Positions 8,699 to 17,542 of a DNA stretch of 64,000 nucleotides are shown one piece after another. The translations under genes were made by a program, and so were the position numbers. Origin of the DNA: Deminuibacter sp966424055 (GTDB lineage: Bacteria; Bacteroidota; Bacteroidia; Chitinophagales; Chitinophagaceae); NCBI GenBank assembly GCA_966424055.1, contig CBJLMB010000032.1, positions 10,278-74,277 of the forward strand, given 5' to 3'. The stretch's first letter is position 1; each line of letters begins with the position of its first letter. Under the pieces are notes generated by a model. That model did no database searches and was not told where the DNA came from. It was given only the letters and a program-made list of their open reading frames with translations.

Positions 8699-9823
8699 TT
8701 ACAGGGTAAAGGCTTCTGACCTGATATACCGGTGCGTGGCAAAATGCGAATAGGTGACAAAACGGTTGAACAAAGCTGAGCCTCGTAGCCGGTTGAGTAT
8801 GTCGAGGCATTGCTGTTCATAATTACCCAATGCTCCAGCAAAATCGATCACGGTGATATCGCCGGCCAGGTCAACAAAAAAATGGCCATTGCCGCAGTAA
8901 TCAATACAATATTCTTTTTGTACCGCATCCGGATCAAACCGTTTGATCTGCTGCCATATCTTTTCATCCGGCCTGGTTACATCCCATTTAATAAGATTGC
9001 GGTGCAGAAAAAGCAATGTTCCGTCCGGAGCATGCTGTACCATGGTGGTTCCGTAAAAATGACCATCCTCTGCAATATACCCACAGGTGCCGAGTGAATG
9101 GGGGATCATCTGGAAACCTTTATGCAGTGCCATCCAGGCAAATTTGAATGTGTCTTTATCACCATACAACAGTTCGTAATAATGTTCACTTTGTGTGTTA
9201 AAATAGAAACATAAATTGAGCGGCTCCCAGCATGTTTCTTTGTTGATCAGCAGTTGGCCGCTTTCCTGCTCAGGAATGCTGTAATTTGTTGAACCGATAA
9301 TTTCCCAGATGGGGTTGGTGGGTGCAGTATGCCAGTAATCGGGCCAGAATAAGGCACCGTGTTCAAGATAATGCGGTGAAGAGAACAGGTATGCCGGATC
9401 TTTTATGCAGATATTGTCGGCATCCAGGAAAAGTATTTCTTTAAAACGGCTTTTAAGAATGGCCAGTGGTTTTAACATAAAACCGGATAAATGTACAGGC
9501 CCGTCTTCCAAAAAGTTCCTGCATTCAACATCCAGTTCTTTAAAAGCACGGATGATCTCTGCAGATAATTCGTTTCCATAATACCATATTTCCACGGGCA
9601 GCCTGCAGCCCAGTTTTCTAAGCATGGTAAGCGCCACCCAGCTACAGGTAAAATAACGCAGGCCTCCTGCGCAGATCACGATGCCCTTTCCTTCAAAACC
9701 ACCGGGATAAGGGTTGATCTGTAAAGCATGTTCCTGCCAGTTATTGCGCAGCGTGTTAACGGTTGCCTTACTAAGGGTATAATCGGTGTCTCTTATGCCG
9801 TTACGCCTGAATATACTTGGCAT
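8699..9823 (-). CDS. GT71-like mannosyltransferase (Mannosyltransferase putative family)
   Basis: A 374-residue GT-A enzyme. The segment GKGIVICAGGLRYFTCSWVA, the LPVEIWYYGNEL block and GFMLKPLAILKSRFKEI match the alpha-1,3-mannosyltransferase (MNN1-like, GT71) family. The metal-binding DxD is the LFLDADN motif (Asp134-Asp136). Also present are the HGALFWPDYW and NPIWEI blocks, and the C-terminus has no membrane helix. It would transfer a sugar, by family precedent a mannosyl residue, from a nucleotide sugar. It lies 37 bases downstream of the GT32 gene on the same strand, so the two form an operon. It borders the hybrid biosynthetic cluster and may decorate its product. Confidence 0.8.
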   Translation of the reverse strand: MPSIFRRNGIRDTDYTLSKATVNTLRNNWQEHALQINPYPGGFEGKGIVICAGGLRYFTCSWVALTMLRKLGCRLPVEIWYYGNELSAEIIRAFKELDVECRNFLEDGPVHLSGFMLKPLAILKSRFKEILFLDADNICIKDPAYLFSSPHYLEHGALFWPDYWHTAPTNPIWEIIGSTNYSIPEQESGQLLINKETCWEPLNLCFYFNTQSEHYYELLYGDKDTFKFAWMALHKGFQMIPHSLGTCGYIAEDGHFYGTTMVQHAPDGTLLFLHRNLIKWDVTRPDEKIWQQIKRFDPDAVQKEYCIDYCGNGHFFVDLAGDITVIDFAGALGNYEQQCLDILNRLRGSALFNRFVTYSHFATHRYIRSEAFTL

Positions 9824-9860
9824 TGTGGTGACTGTATTTATATATGAAAACGCTGTATGC

Positions 9861-10607
9861 TTACAGTGTGGGAATATAAGGTGTGTTCTCTTTAATTTTT
9901 GTTACCAGCAGGTTTGCATTTTTATCCCACCAGCTGCCGATATAATAATGTACGGCATAAGCTTTTTGCAGTTTTTTTCTAATTGCCATGGGTGCATTGG
10001 GCTCCTGCAGCAGCTGGGTGATCTCGCTTTTGGTGAGCGGGAACAGGTGGCGGTGATGCAGCAACGTGATGGCTTCTTTATCTGCCGTATCGTTATATAC
10101 CCGTGATAACATAAACGGACCTGTGGTTTCGAGCACCCTGTTGTTGTGGTGATCAATATCGATATCGTTTCTGTACAACTCTTTTTGTACAGAAAGCAGG
10201 AATGGGTGTTGGGGAACTGAAGCCATAAATGCATTGCTGATGATGAATGGCTTTTCATGAATTTCACAATGCTCCAGCGGCTCCTGGCCAAATACACAGG
10301 AAGCTGGTTGCAGCAGGTATTCCATGTTCTTTGTACAGGCAAAATCAAGATCAACAAATACACCACCATGTAAGTACAGGATAAGGTACCGTACCGCATC
10401 CACCCGCTGGATGGCAGTAGGGTATTGCTCATATATAGACAGGAAGCCGGGAAAATGTTCTGCAATAAACCGGTGATTGTCTTCATCAGTCCATAACCGG
10501 TATTCCCAATCCGGGTGGTGTTTGGTCCATGTACGTGACAACTGCAGCAAACCATCGGGGATCTGCTTGTCTTTCCAGGTTTGATGAATGATGCGGGGTA
10601 TCTTCAT
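9861..10607 (-). CDS. GT32 family glycosyltransferase (OCH1/capsular type, DXD)
   Basis: A 248-residue cytosolic glycosyltransferase. It opens with KIPRIIHQTWKDKQIP, has HPDWEYRLWTDED and AIQRVDAVRYLILYLHGG, and carries the GVFVDLDF metal motif (Asp86-x-Asp88). These are the hallmarks of the Gly_transf_sug / OCH1-like family (GT32). The start is placed at the second methionine, MKIPRIIH. The first gene of a two-gene minus-strand unit with the GT71-like enzyme; both families use retaining chemistry. The upstream 800 bases contain no intact gene. Confidence 0.88.
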   Translation of the reverse strand: MKIPRIIHQTWKDKQIPDGLLQLSRTWTKHHPDWEYRLWTDEDNHRFIAEHFPGFLSIYEQYPTAIQRVDAVRYLILYLHGGVFVDLDFACTKNMEYLLQPASCVFGQEPLEHCEIHEKPFIISNAFMASVPQHPFLLSVQKELYRNDIDIDHHNNRVLETTGPFMLSRVYNDTADKEAITLLHHRHLFPLTKSEITQLLQEPNAPMAIRKKLQKAYAVHYYIGSWWDKNANLLVTKIKENTPYIPTL

Positions 10608-11412
10608 AAAAAAGAACAATTAAAAATTGAATGAAACAAGGGCTAAGGCAGGATTAATCAAACGGAGATGATTTTTGCAGCAGGCAACCAACCCGGGCAG
10701 ATGCCAGTTAACAGGGCGATCTGCAACCATATACAAATTACAGTAAATGCCGGGTTTAAACAAACCATAGCTCATTTTTTCAAAAATTACTAGCGGCAAT
10801 ACAGCTGTGAGCTGCAAGCTTTGAGAGAGTACTGCTGATGCGCCCTGTGCTGTTGGAAGGTATGCTTCCATTGTCCAATAGTACGGTATAGTCAAGGGGG
10901 GAAATAGCCTGCAATACTTGCTAATATTTTAGCAGATGTATCAGTATAACTGCAGAAAAAAACAATGACAATTTAACAGGCAATTGCGGTAAGGAATTGT
11001 TTAAAAAATCTGCAGCCTGTTGTCTTTTTTTCTGTGATAAATATTAGATTTACATATGCTACTTCAACAGGTAATGAAGCACAAAAAAAGATTCAAACAG
11101 AGCAGGAGCATAGCATAATAACTTTCTCTTAAACCCTGGCATCGGCTTGCGGCTGCCGCGGTTTTCTCCGTACCTTCTGATGATATTACAACTACCCTGA
11201 TTGTAACTACTGCTTACTTACGAATTTACTACGGAAGCACATGATGTGGACGTGCAGGAATGATGATCGGTAAAGATCACCAGTAAATACGTATTGCGGC
11301 AGCTGATTACCTGTTCGTTGTTGTAGCCTGTATCTGCCGTGAGTACCGGTTTGCCATTATCCATGCCTGCTGTTTACCAACTAAGGCAGTAAAATCTTAT
11401 AACCTGTGTAAT
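10608..11412. other. Gene-free gap between divergent glycosyltransferase operons
   Basis: About 800 bases separate the GT32 gene (minus) from the first GT2 gene (plus). A 91-codon minus-strand open frame next to the GT32 start has no recognisable features. Toward the right end lies a short fragment resembling a transposase, listed separately. The promoters of both operons must lie here, but no convincing consensus was found. Confidence 0.5.
11218..11364 (-). pseudogene. Possible IS1182-type transposase remnant
   Basis: A 48-codon open frame whose first part reads KPVLTADTGYNNEQVI. It resembles the catalytic-core block of IS1182-like (DDE) transposases, where LTADTGY or VTADSGY followed by an E/N-rich turn is conserved. 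The match fades after about 20 residues and no flanking frame continues it, so it would be a decayed fragment. The call rests on one short motif and could be coincidence. Confidence 0.35.
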
Positions 11413-12609
11413 ATGAATGGAATAATAGAGAAAAAAGGCATTAAGCTTCAATGGATGAGCGATGCACCTTCAGGCAAAAAAAGAATAGCCTTGCTTATTC
11501 CGCAGTACAATGAGGCAAAGAACGGCGATTTGCTAAAACGATTAAATTATTTTATGATCCTGGCAGATCAATATAAAGACCTGCTCGATGTAATTATTAT
11601 CGATGATGGCTCTACTGATAACAGCTTCCGGGAGATCTGCCATTTTATCGATACCTGTCCCGGTGCTTTTTATTTTGCATCAGTGAAACCCAATGCAATG
11701 AAAGTGGGTGCTTTATATATGGCCGCAGCAGCCATCACGCATGAATACGTGATCTTATCCGATTTTGATACTGACCTGGTTCATCTTGAAAAACTAACAG
11801 CATCACTGGACGCGCTCAATAACGATACAAAGCAGATCGGCTGCTATTTTAAAATGATCCCTTTTGCCGGTGAAGGTTATTGCTTTTTACTGCAGCAACT
11901 GGAATATTCTTTTGCAAGAATGTATTATAAATTTCATAACCGGGAAAAATCAGTCCCGGTTATGCCTGGTGCGGGTTCCTGTTTTAAACGCAAACTGTTG
12001 CTGGATGTTTATTACTGGCACAGCGGGTTTCGCAACGGCGAAGACAGGGAAACAACTGTTCTTGGATTAAAGATGGGACTGAAGACCTCCTATGCCAAAG
12101 AGGTGCTGGCGCTTACCAGGCCGCCACTGCGTTTTAAAACATTGCTGGCACAGCGTAAGCGCTGGTACCTGGGTTATATAGAAACATTTTTTAAGGAGAA
12201 AGCTTTTTATATCGGCATGCTGTTAAAAGGCCGGCGTATGGGCATACGCACGTTGCAGGATGCACTGGGCGTGGTACTGTTGCTGCTGCTGCCGCTTGAA
12301 CTGCTGCTGCTTTTTTTTACCAGTGTCCGGTTGGGATGGCTGGTGGCATCGGGCACTTACCTGCTCAGTGTGGTGTATTATGCCGCTCTTTTTTTATCCA
12401 ATAAAGATGAACGTACCGAGATTAAACAGAAAAATGCCTGGCTGATCGGGGTGTACCCGTTGTTCTGGCTGGCTGTATCTTTCCTGGCCTGGTGGAATGC
12501 TGTATGCGCATACCGGAAAAAAGACAGGTATAGTCCTTCGCCGCATCCGGCACAGGTCACCATCAGTACACCTAATTTCCTGTTGCCACAAATGCCCAAT
12601 GAAAAATGA
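11413..12609 (+). CDS. Processive GT2 glycosyltransferase with membrane domain
   Basis: A 398-residue enzyme. The GT-A domain shows LLIPQYNEA, IIIDDGSTDNS, the metal motif SDFDTD (116-121), the acceptor ED pair in NGEDRET (210-211) and the QRKRW form of QxxRW (247-251). QxxRW marks processive beta-synthases such as cellulose, chitin and hyaluronan synthases. Three hydrophobic helices follow (about 284-303, 308-328 and 343-365) and would form a short membrane channel or anchor. It begins the plus-strand arm of the cluster, overlapping the next GT2 gene by 11 bases. It could polymerise or extend a glycan on a lipid or acyl carrier. Confidence 0.85.
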   Translation: MNGIIEKKGIKLQWMSDAPSGKKRIALLIPQYNEAKNGDLLKRLNYFMILADQYKDLLDVIIIDDGSTDNSFREICHFIDTCPGAFYFASVKPNAMKVGALYMAAAAITHEYVILSDFDTDLVHLEKLTASLDALNNDTKQIGCYFKMIPFAGEGYCFLLQQLEYSFARMYYKFHNREKSVPVMPGAGSCFKRKLLLDVYYWHSGFRNGEDRETTVLGLKMGLKTSYAKEVLALTRPPLRFKTLLAQRKRWYLGYIETFFKEKAFYIGMLLKGRRMGIRTLQDALGVVLLLLLPLELLLLFFTSVRLGWLVASGTYLLSVVYYAALFLSNKDERTEIKQKNAWLIGVYPLFWLAVSFLAWWNAVCAYRKKDRYSPSPHPAQVTISTPNFLLPQMPNEK

Positions 12610-13402
12610 TGTGCTCTTCTTCAGAAATAATACCTGCAAAAATATGCCAGCTGAATTGCCATTGATATCCTGTATCTGTGTTACGTATAAAAAGCCGGCC
12701 ATGCTGGCAAGGGCTATTGCCTGCTTCCGTTCGCAAACATACGCCAATAAAGAATTGCTGATATTGTACGAAAGCGATGACCTGCCCACTGTGCATTTCC
12801 TGGCATCACAGCGGCCTGTTGCCGGTATCAGGTATGTTTGTGCAGAAGGCCAGCCCAAGAAAACGCTGGGAGCGCTCAGGAACCTGGCCGTTGCTGCAGC
12901 CGCGGGAGAGTTTATCTGCCAGTGGGATGATGATGACTGGTATCATATGGACAGGCTGCTTTACCAGTACAACGCACTAATGCAGCACCATGTGAGTGGC
13001 TCTATACTCACCAGGTGGCTGGTATACGATACCTGCAGTGGAAGGGCATTTGTTTCCAACAAAAGAAGATGGGAAGGCAGCATCCTCTGCCGCAGAAATG
13101 TATTTACGAGAAAAAAATACGAGAACAAAGCAAGGGGGGAAGACACTGATGTAATAGAATACCTGCACGAACACCAGCACCTGGTACCTATAGATGACCG
13201 GCCCGATCTATACCTGTATGTATACCATGGCACCAATACCTGGGGACTGGATCATTTTTCCCGGATATTTGAAGCCAGCCAGGAACTTACAGCCCATTCA
13301 GCCGTTGTGGGAGAGATACTGGCAAATAAATACAGCGCAAAGGAAAGTGCATTTTTTTTAAAGGGTATTCCATACAGCATGCCTGAAACAGCCATCCAGT
13401 AG
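12599..13402 (+). CDS. GT2 family glycosyltransferase
   Basis: A 267-residue soluble GT-A protein: PLISCICVTYKKPAMLARAI, an ALRNLAVAAAAGEFICQWDD block, and an Asp-rich metal site DDDD (110-113). No membrane helix or QxxRW motif is present, so it is a non-processive transferase. The start chosen overlaps the previous stop by 11 bases and implies translational coupling; an alternative ATG at 12644 (MPAELPL) is equally good by similarity. It ends 33 bases before the AMP-ligase gene, within one operon. Confidence 0.8.
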   Translation: MKNDVLFFRNNTCKNMPAELPLISCICVTYKKPAMLARAIACFRSQTYANKELLILYESDDLPTVHFLASQRPVAGIRYVCAEGQPKKTLGALRNLAVAAAAGEFICQWDDDDWYHMDRLLYQYNALMQHHVSGSILTRWLVYDTCSGRAFVSNKRRWEGSILCRRNVFTRKKYENKARGEDTDVIEYLHEHQHLVPIDDRPDLYLYVYHGTNTWGLDHFSRIFEASQELTAHSAVVGEILANKYSAKESAFFLKGIPYSMPETAIQ

Positions 13403-13435
13403 GCAGTATGCCGCTGATCAATACAATCTTTTTCT

Positions 13436-14782
13436 ATGGTCAATCCTGTAAAGCTGGCCGGTGTTTTTGATATTTTCCTGAAAGGCTATGGAAAAGATCC
13501 GCAGCAGACTTACCTGGTGATCAACAACAGGGAAATAAGCTATGCAGATTGTTATGCGCTGATACAAAAGCTGGCACCGGTTGCTGCCACTCATCGCGTA
13601 CAGGATCAATTAATGGTGCTGCCTTCCGGGGATCCGCTGGCATTTGTTGCCGGTTTCTGGACCTGCATGGCCATTGGTACAGATGTTTTGCTCTGCAGTG
13701 ATATCCGTACACTTGATGAAACCTATCAGCAAAACCATGTGCTTTTTGATTACTCAACATTCCTGCAGGAAGCAGGTGCAAGTGATAGCGAAGGGGAACA
13801 GTTATTTTACCCGGCAACAGAAGCCCATATCTTCTTTCTCACCAGCGGTACAACAGGTACTCCCAAACTGATCTGCAACGCCGGCTGGCAATTGGTACAG
13901 GCCATGGAGCAGGTAGCTGTTTACCCGCCGATGAACTATTTACGCTATTGCCATAGCTGTTTGCTTACCCTGCCGCTCAATCATTCATACGGGCTTTCTT
14001 CGCTTGTGGAATATACCCTGCACGGATGCACAGTAGTGCTGCCTAAAGACAATGCTTTGCTATCCTGCCTGCAGCCATTGATGGATAAAAACTTACCGGT
14101 TGCTGTTGAAAGTGTAGAAGGCGTGCCCGTACTGTATGAGCAATTGATGAAAATAGCAGGAAGGGCAAAACTGGCCAACATTAAACATATCGGCCTGGGG
14201 GCAGATCATGTACACAAACAGTTGCTGGAAAAATTGCAGTCTTTTATGCCGGAGGTGAATTTTACGGTAAGGTATGGCCTTACTGAAATACCTTCGGTGC
14301 TGGCTGTGCAAAGCTTTAATACCTTGACTGAATATATTCCTGCAGCCGTGTACAACTGGCTTCCTTTATACCACCTATATACAACAGCGCCGGGCGCTGG
14401 TGTTGAAACAGAGTTGCTGGTGGAATACAAAGCATATCCCGGCATAAACACCGTAGCCACAGGCGACCTGGTCACTGTTCAGGATAACCGGTTTATTTTA
14501 AAAGGCCGCACCGCTGCAGTGTTCAAATACAAAGGCATGAAAGTAAACCCTGTGGACATAGAACGGGTCATTGGCCTGTACCCCGCAGTAACAGATGCAG
14601 TGGTTTACCTGGATGATGATGGCAGGCTGAATGCCAACCTGGTAGTGAGCCATACTTTCAGCAGGACCGCATTACAAAACTTGTTGTTGCAGGAACTGCC
14701 ACCCTATATGATTCCCGATAAAATACATATGGTTGAAGCCGTACAACGAACGGCAACAGGGAAGATCGTCAGGACAAAATGA
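13436..14782 (+). CDS. AMP-forming acyl/amino-acid ligase (adenylation domain)
   Basis: A 448-residue ANL-superfamily enzyme with all core motifs: P-loop TSGTTGTPK (136-144), VRYGLTEIPS (A5), VATGDLV (A7), the hinge KGRTAAVFKYKGMKVNPVDIE (in part), and the C-terminal catalytic lysine in RTATGKIVRTK (Lys443). It would activate a carboxylic acid as an acyl-adenylate and load it on a phosphopantetheine thiol. The partner is probably the free carrier protein of the opposing operon. No carrier domain is fused. Whether the substrate is an amino, aryl or fatty acid cannot be read by eye. It is the last gene of the plus-strand arm. Confidence 0.88.
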   Translation: MVNPVKLAGVFDIFLKGYGKDPQQTYLVINNREISYADCYALIQKLAPVAATHRVQDQLMVLPSGDPLAFVAGFWTCMAIGTDVLLCSDIRTLDETYQQNHVLFDYSTFLQEAGASDSEGEQLFYPATEAHIFFLTSGTTGTPKLICNAGWQLVQAMEQVAVYPPMNYLRYCHSCLLTLPLNHSYGLSSLVEYTLHGCTVVLPKDNALLSCLQPLMDKNLPVAVESVEGVPVLYEQLMKIAGRAKLANIKHIGLGADHVHKQLLEKLQSFMPEVNFTVRYGLTEIPSVLAVQSFNTLTEYIPAAVYNWLPLYHLYTTAPGAGVETELLVEYKAYPGINTVATGDLVTVQDNRFILKGRTAAVFKYKGMKVNPVDIERVIGLYPAVTDAVVYLDDDGRLNANLVVSHTFSRTALQNLLLQELPPYMIPDKIHMVEAVQRTATGKIVRTK

Positions 14783-14933
14783 AAAGAACTTGTCAGTGGA
14801 TCAGGTTGTTGGTATACCCAGGTTAAAAGCGGCAGGCTAATAACGCTGTGCTAAAGGACCCATCCCGCGAATACGATCCATTCCACCTCATGGCCTGCAG
14901 CTATGAAGGCTCCGGGTTAGCCCGCAACCTGGA

Positions 14934-16331
14934 TTAATAGCTGTATTGTTTAATTTGCAACAATGATGCATCCAGGTTTTGTCTTAGCTGGTGTAGAATG
15001 GATGCAAAGACCTGCATGATATAAGCAATGGAGTTTTTATCATAGTAGCGGTTGTGGTAAGTCCAGTCAAGATAAATCGTATCGCGCATTTCCACTACCA
15101 CACAGGCCAGTGCATAAAAACCGCTTTGTGTATTCACCTCGCCTCTTAATACCCGGCTGCTGTCCAGTTTAGGATCGAACTCACTGGTGATAACATTCAG
15201 GAACAGATCGCATTTTAACCGTAGCCGTATACCATCAAGATCAATTGCAGGGTGATCGTATATCATGTACCGGACCGATTTCATTAAATCGAAATAGGTT
15301 TTCTGAAGAAAGGCCAGCACATTCAGGTTTTCATCGATGGTGCTGTAACCGTAGATCGCACCTGCAAGCGGGCCAACGAGGTTTTTTGTTTTAGGGTTAA
15401 AGCGGATTGCGATAGGTGAGGCGATAAGGGTATTGCCGCTTTGATGATGTACCCAGGGAAACAGGATAACGCCACAGTAAAAAATAGTCAGCAGGTTTAC
15501 CTTGCAATGCTCCATCAACCAGCGGATATCGTTGCGGCATTCAGGGCTGAGTTCTACCAGCATCAGTTTGTAATCGGGTATATTCAGTTCCTGCAGTATT
15601 TCTTCCCCCGTTTTATTCCAGCCATCCGAGCGGCTGTTCCGGCCATTTAATGCGGCTGCGATAGTCGATCTCGGGGTGCCAATGGTTTTATCCAACGGAA
15701 CACGCAGCATGTTTTGCCAGTAGTTCACCATATTTGCTTTCCTGGTATCCATCATATTCTTCTGCCAGGAAGCATAGTCCAGTAAACTGAATTCATTCAG
15801 CCTGAGGGAAAGGTCTTTTTCGCCCCTTGCTATTTTATCGTACACTTCAGGGATCAGGTTCCTGATCAGCGATACCGACCATGAATCGGAGATAATATGA
15901 TGAAGAAGAAAAAGCAGCCGGAAACTGTCATCGTTTTTTTTGAATACATAAAACCGGCACAATGGTGCTGTATCATTAACCAGTATCTGTGCCGCATGTT
16001 CATCTTTGAACTGTTCAATATAAACATCCTGGTTACTAATAGCGGTAATATCAACAAACGCCAGTCTGGCTGTTCCCGGTGTATAGGGGATTACTTTCTG
16101 GTACAGCGTGCCGTTCTCTTTAAACAATACTGTGCGCAGGGTGTCGGTTTCGCGAACAATACATTCGATGGCTGCCTGCAGCAACTGCAGGTCAACCCCT
16201 GCAAAATTTACCTGGCCCGATAATACTTCCTGCGGAACGCCCGATGGAAGCTGCATGTGATAATCCCATGCCTGTATCTGTTCTAAAGAGGCAATGCCGA
16301 TTTTTTCCTGGCTGATCATATCATTCAACAA
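14934..16331 (-). CDS. Stand-alone NRPS-type condensation domain protein
   Basis: A 465-residue protein spanning a whole condensation domain with nothing fused. The active-site motif is HHIISDSW (His144, His145, Asp149, Trp151), an intact HHxxxDxW. Substrate-tunnel regions such as IASPIAIRFNPKTKNLVGPLAG follow, as does a C-terminal IYLDWTYHNRYYDKNSI strand pair. The DFGWG latch typical of NRPS C domains is not seen, so the latch region is divergent. It would join an acyl group on a carrier to an amine or hydroxyl acceptor, here perhaps a sugar or amino acid. The last gene of a six-gene minus-strand operon. Confidence 0.85.
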   Translation of the reverse strand: MLNDMISQEKIGIASLEQIQAWDYHMQLPSGVPQEVLSGQVNFAGVDLQLLQAAIECIVRETDTLRTVLFKENGTLYQKVIPYTPGTARLAFVDITAISNQDVYIEQFKDEHAAQILVNDTAPLCRFYVFKKNDDSFRLLFLLHHIISDSWSVSLIRNLIPEVYDKIARGEKDLSLRLNEFSLLDYASWQKNMMDTRKANMVNYWQNMLRVPLDKTIGTPRSTIAAALNGRNSRSDGWNKTGEEILQELNIPDYKLMLVELSPECRNDIRWLMEHCKVNLLTIFYCGVILFPWVHHQSGNTLIASPIAIRFNPKTKNLVGPLAGAIYGYSTIDENLNVLAFLQKTYFDLMKSVRYMIYDHPAIDLDGIRLRLKCDLFLNVITSEFDPKLDSSRVLRGEVNTQSGFYALACVVVEMRDTIYLDWTYHNRYYDKNSIAYIMQVFASILHQLRQNLDASLLQIKQYSY

Positions 16332-16375
16332 CTTGCCCGGCGGTTTTCGAACTGCCGGAACGCGTATATTTTAAG

Positions 16376-17542
16376 CTAAATGCCGTTCCTGTATAATAAA
16401 ATACATTTTGCGCAAACCGGTAATAAGCCTGCGCTTACCACTTTCCTGAGCTGGTAAAAGCTTTCGCTTTGCCATATCTCTACCAGGCTTTGGTTATTGA
16501 GGTTGCCGATGGCCAGCTCGGGGAAAAATTTACTGCAGGTACCTACTTTTCCGTTAGCCAGTACTTCCATCCTGTTGGAAAGTGCAAGGCATTTGCGGTG
16601 CGGCTCATAAGTGTCAAGAATAAAATTACTGATCTCGTCTGCCTCCAGGTGTTGCTGGAAACGCACCCTGATATTCCATAACCTGCTCCTGAGCCTGGCG
16701 ATCTGTTCTTTCAGTATGGCTTCCGATTCAGGACTGATCTTATAGGTATACGAACGCCAGCTGCCTGTTTCAACAGGATTGGCCTCTTCAAGCCAGCCAA
16801 GATGCGTATGAAAAAATTCGTCCATCGCACTGGCACGCTCTTCAGAAATATACCAGGGGAAATTAAAATAGATAGAATCGATGCCCAGGTTTTCAAAATA
16901 TTCAACAAACTCATACAGCTGCGGTATCAGTCCGTCGTTGAGCACTACATTAACAGAAACAGTTCCCTTATAATTCCCTTTTCTTTGTTCTTCCAGTATC
17001 AGGTTCATTTGCTTGATAACACGCTCAAAAGTTTTTTTACCCCGCAGTGCATCGTTGGCCTCATGCAGCCCGTCAATACTGAACAATAAGGCCAGGTCGG
17101 GTGATATCTTTAAAATGGAATCCAGGTTCTTCTCCATTAAAAGCCCGTTGGTGCAAATGGTTGTATAGCGGCGGTCGGCTTCCAGAGCATTGGCGATCTC
17201 GGGCCATTGGGTATGGTACAGTGGTTCGCCACCCCATAGATAGAGCCTCGATTTTACATCTTCTGTTTCACGCAGTATTTTCCTGAATATCTCAATATCC
17301 AGTTCCTTGTTCTGCAGTTCTTTGTTATAGCTGTGAAAATACCCGTCGTCATTCCACTGGTAACACATTTTGCAACGCAGGTTACAGGCATAGGTAAGTT
17401 GTATATCCACTTCAAGCGGAATGGCAGCCGCATACAACGGGTTTTTATTCAGTTCCCGTTCGGTAACAAATATATCTTTTACCCGGTTGCGCAGACGGCC
17501 AAAGCTGGTCTCGTCAAATTTCACGGTTGATTTAAATTCCAT
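16376..17542 (-). CDS. Radical SAM protein with SPASM domain
   Basis: A 388-residue enzyme. The radical SAM cluster is CNLRCKMC (Cys53, Cys57, Cys60), followed by the GGEP motif in LYLWGGEPLY and the NGLLMEKNLD turn. The C-terminal SPASM region supplies cysteines for auxiliary iron-sulfur clusters (CLALSNRMEVLANGKVGTC, then CAKC). SPASM enzymes usually modify peptides (thioether, epimerisation, C-C links) or small substrates such as aminoglycoside precursors. No precursor peptide gene was found nearby, so a carrier-bound or sugar substrate is possible. Its start overlaps the upstream gene's end by 11 bases. Confidence 0.92.
   Translation of the reverse strand: MEFKSTVKFDETSFGRLRNRVKDIFVTERELNKNPLYAAAIPLEVDIQLTYACNLRCKMCYQWNDDGYFHSYNKELQNKELDIEIFRKILRETEDVKSRLYLWGGEPLYHTQWPEIANALEADRRYTTICTNGLLMEKNLDSILKISPDLALLFSIDGLHEANDALRGKKTFERVIKQMNLILEEQRKGNYKGTVSVNVVLNDGLIPQLYEFVEYFENLGIDSIYFNFPWYISEERASAMDEFFHTHLGWLEEANPVETGSWRSYTYKISPESEAILKEQIARLRSRLWNIRVRFQQHLEADEISNFILDTYEPHRKCLALSNRMEVLANGKVGTCSKFFPELAIGNLNNQSLVEIWQSESFYQLRKVVSAGLLPVCAKCILLYRNGI

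Noticed and set aside
10620..10895. Minus-strand open frame upstream of the GT32 gene
   Set aside because: No recognisable domain, signal peptide or ribosome-binding context; treated as chance.
14890..14937. Fifteen-codon plus-strand open frame as a precursor peptide for the SPASM enzyme
   Set aside because: It sits in the terminator region between convergent operons, overlaps the end of the C-domain gene, and lacks any leader-like sequence or core motif.
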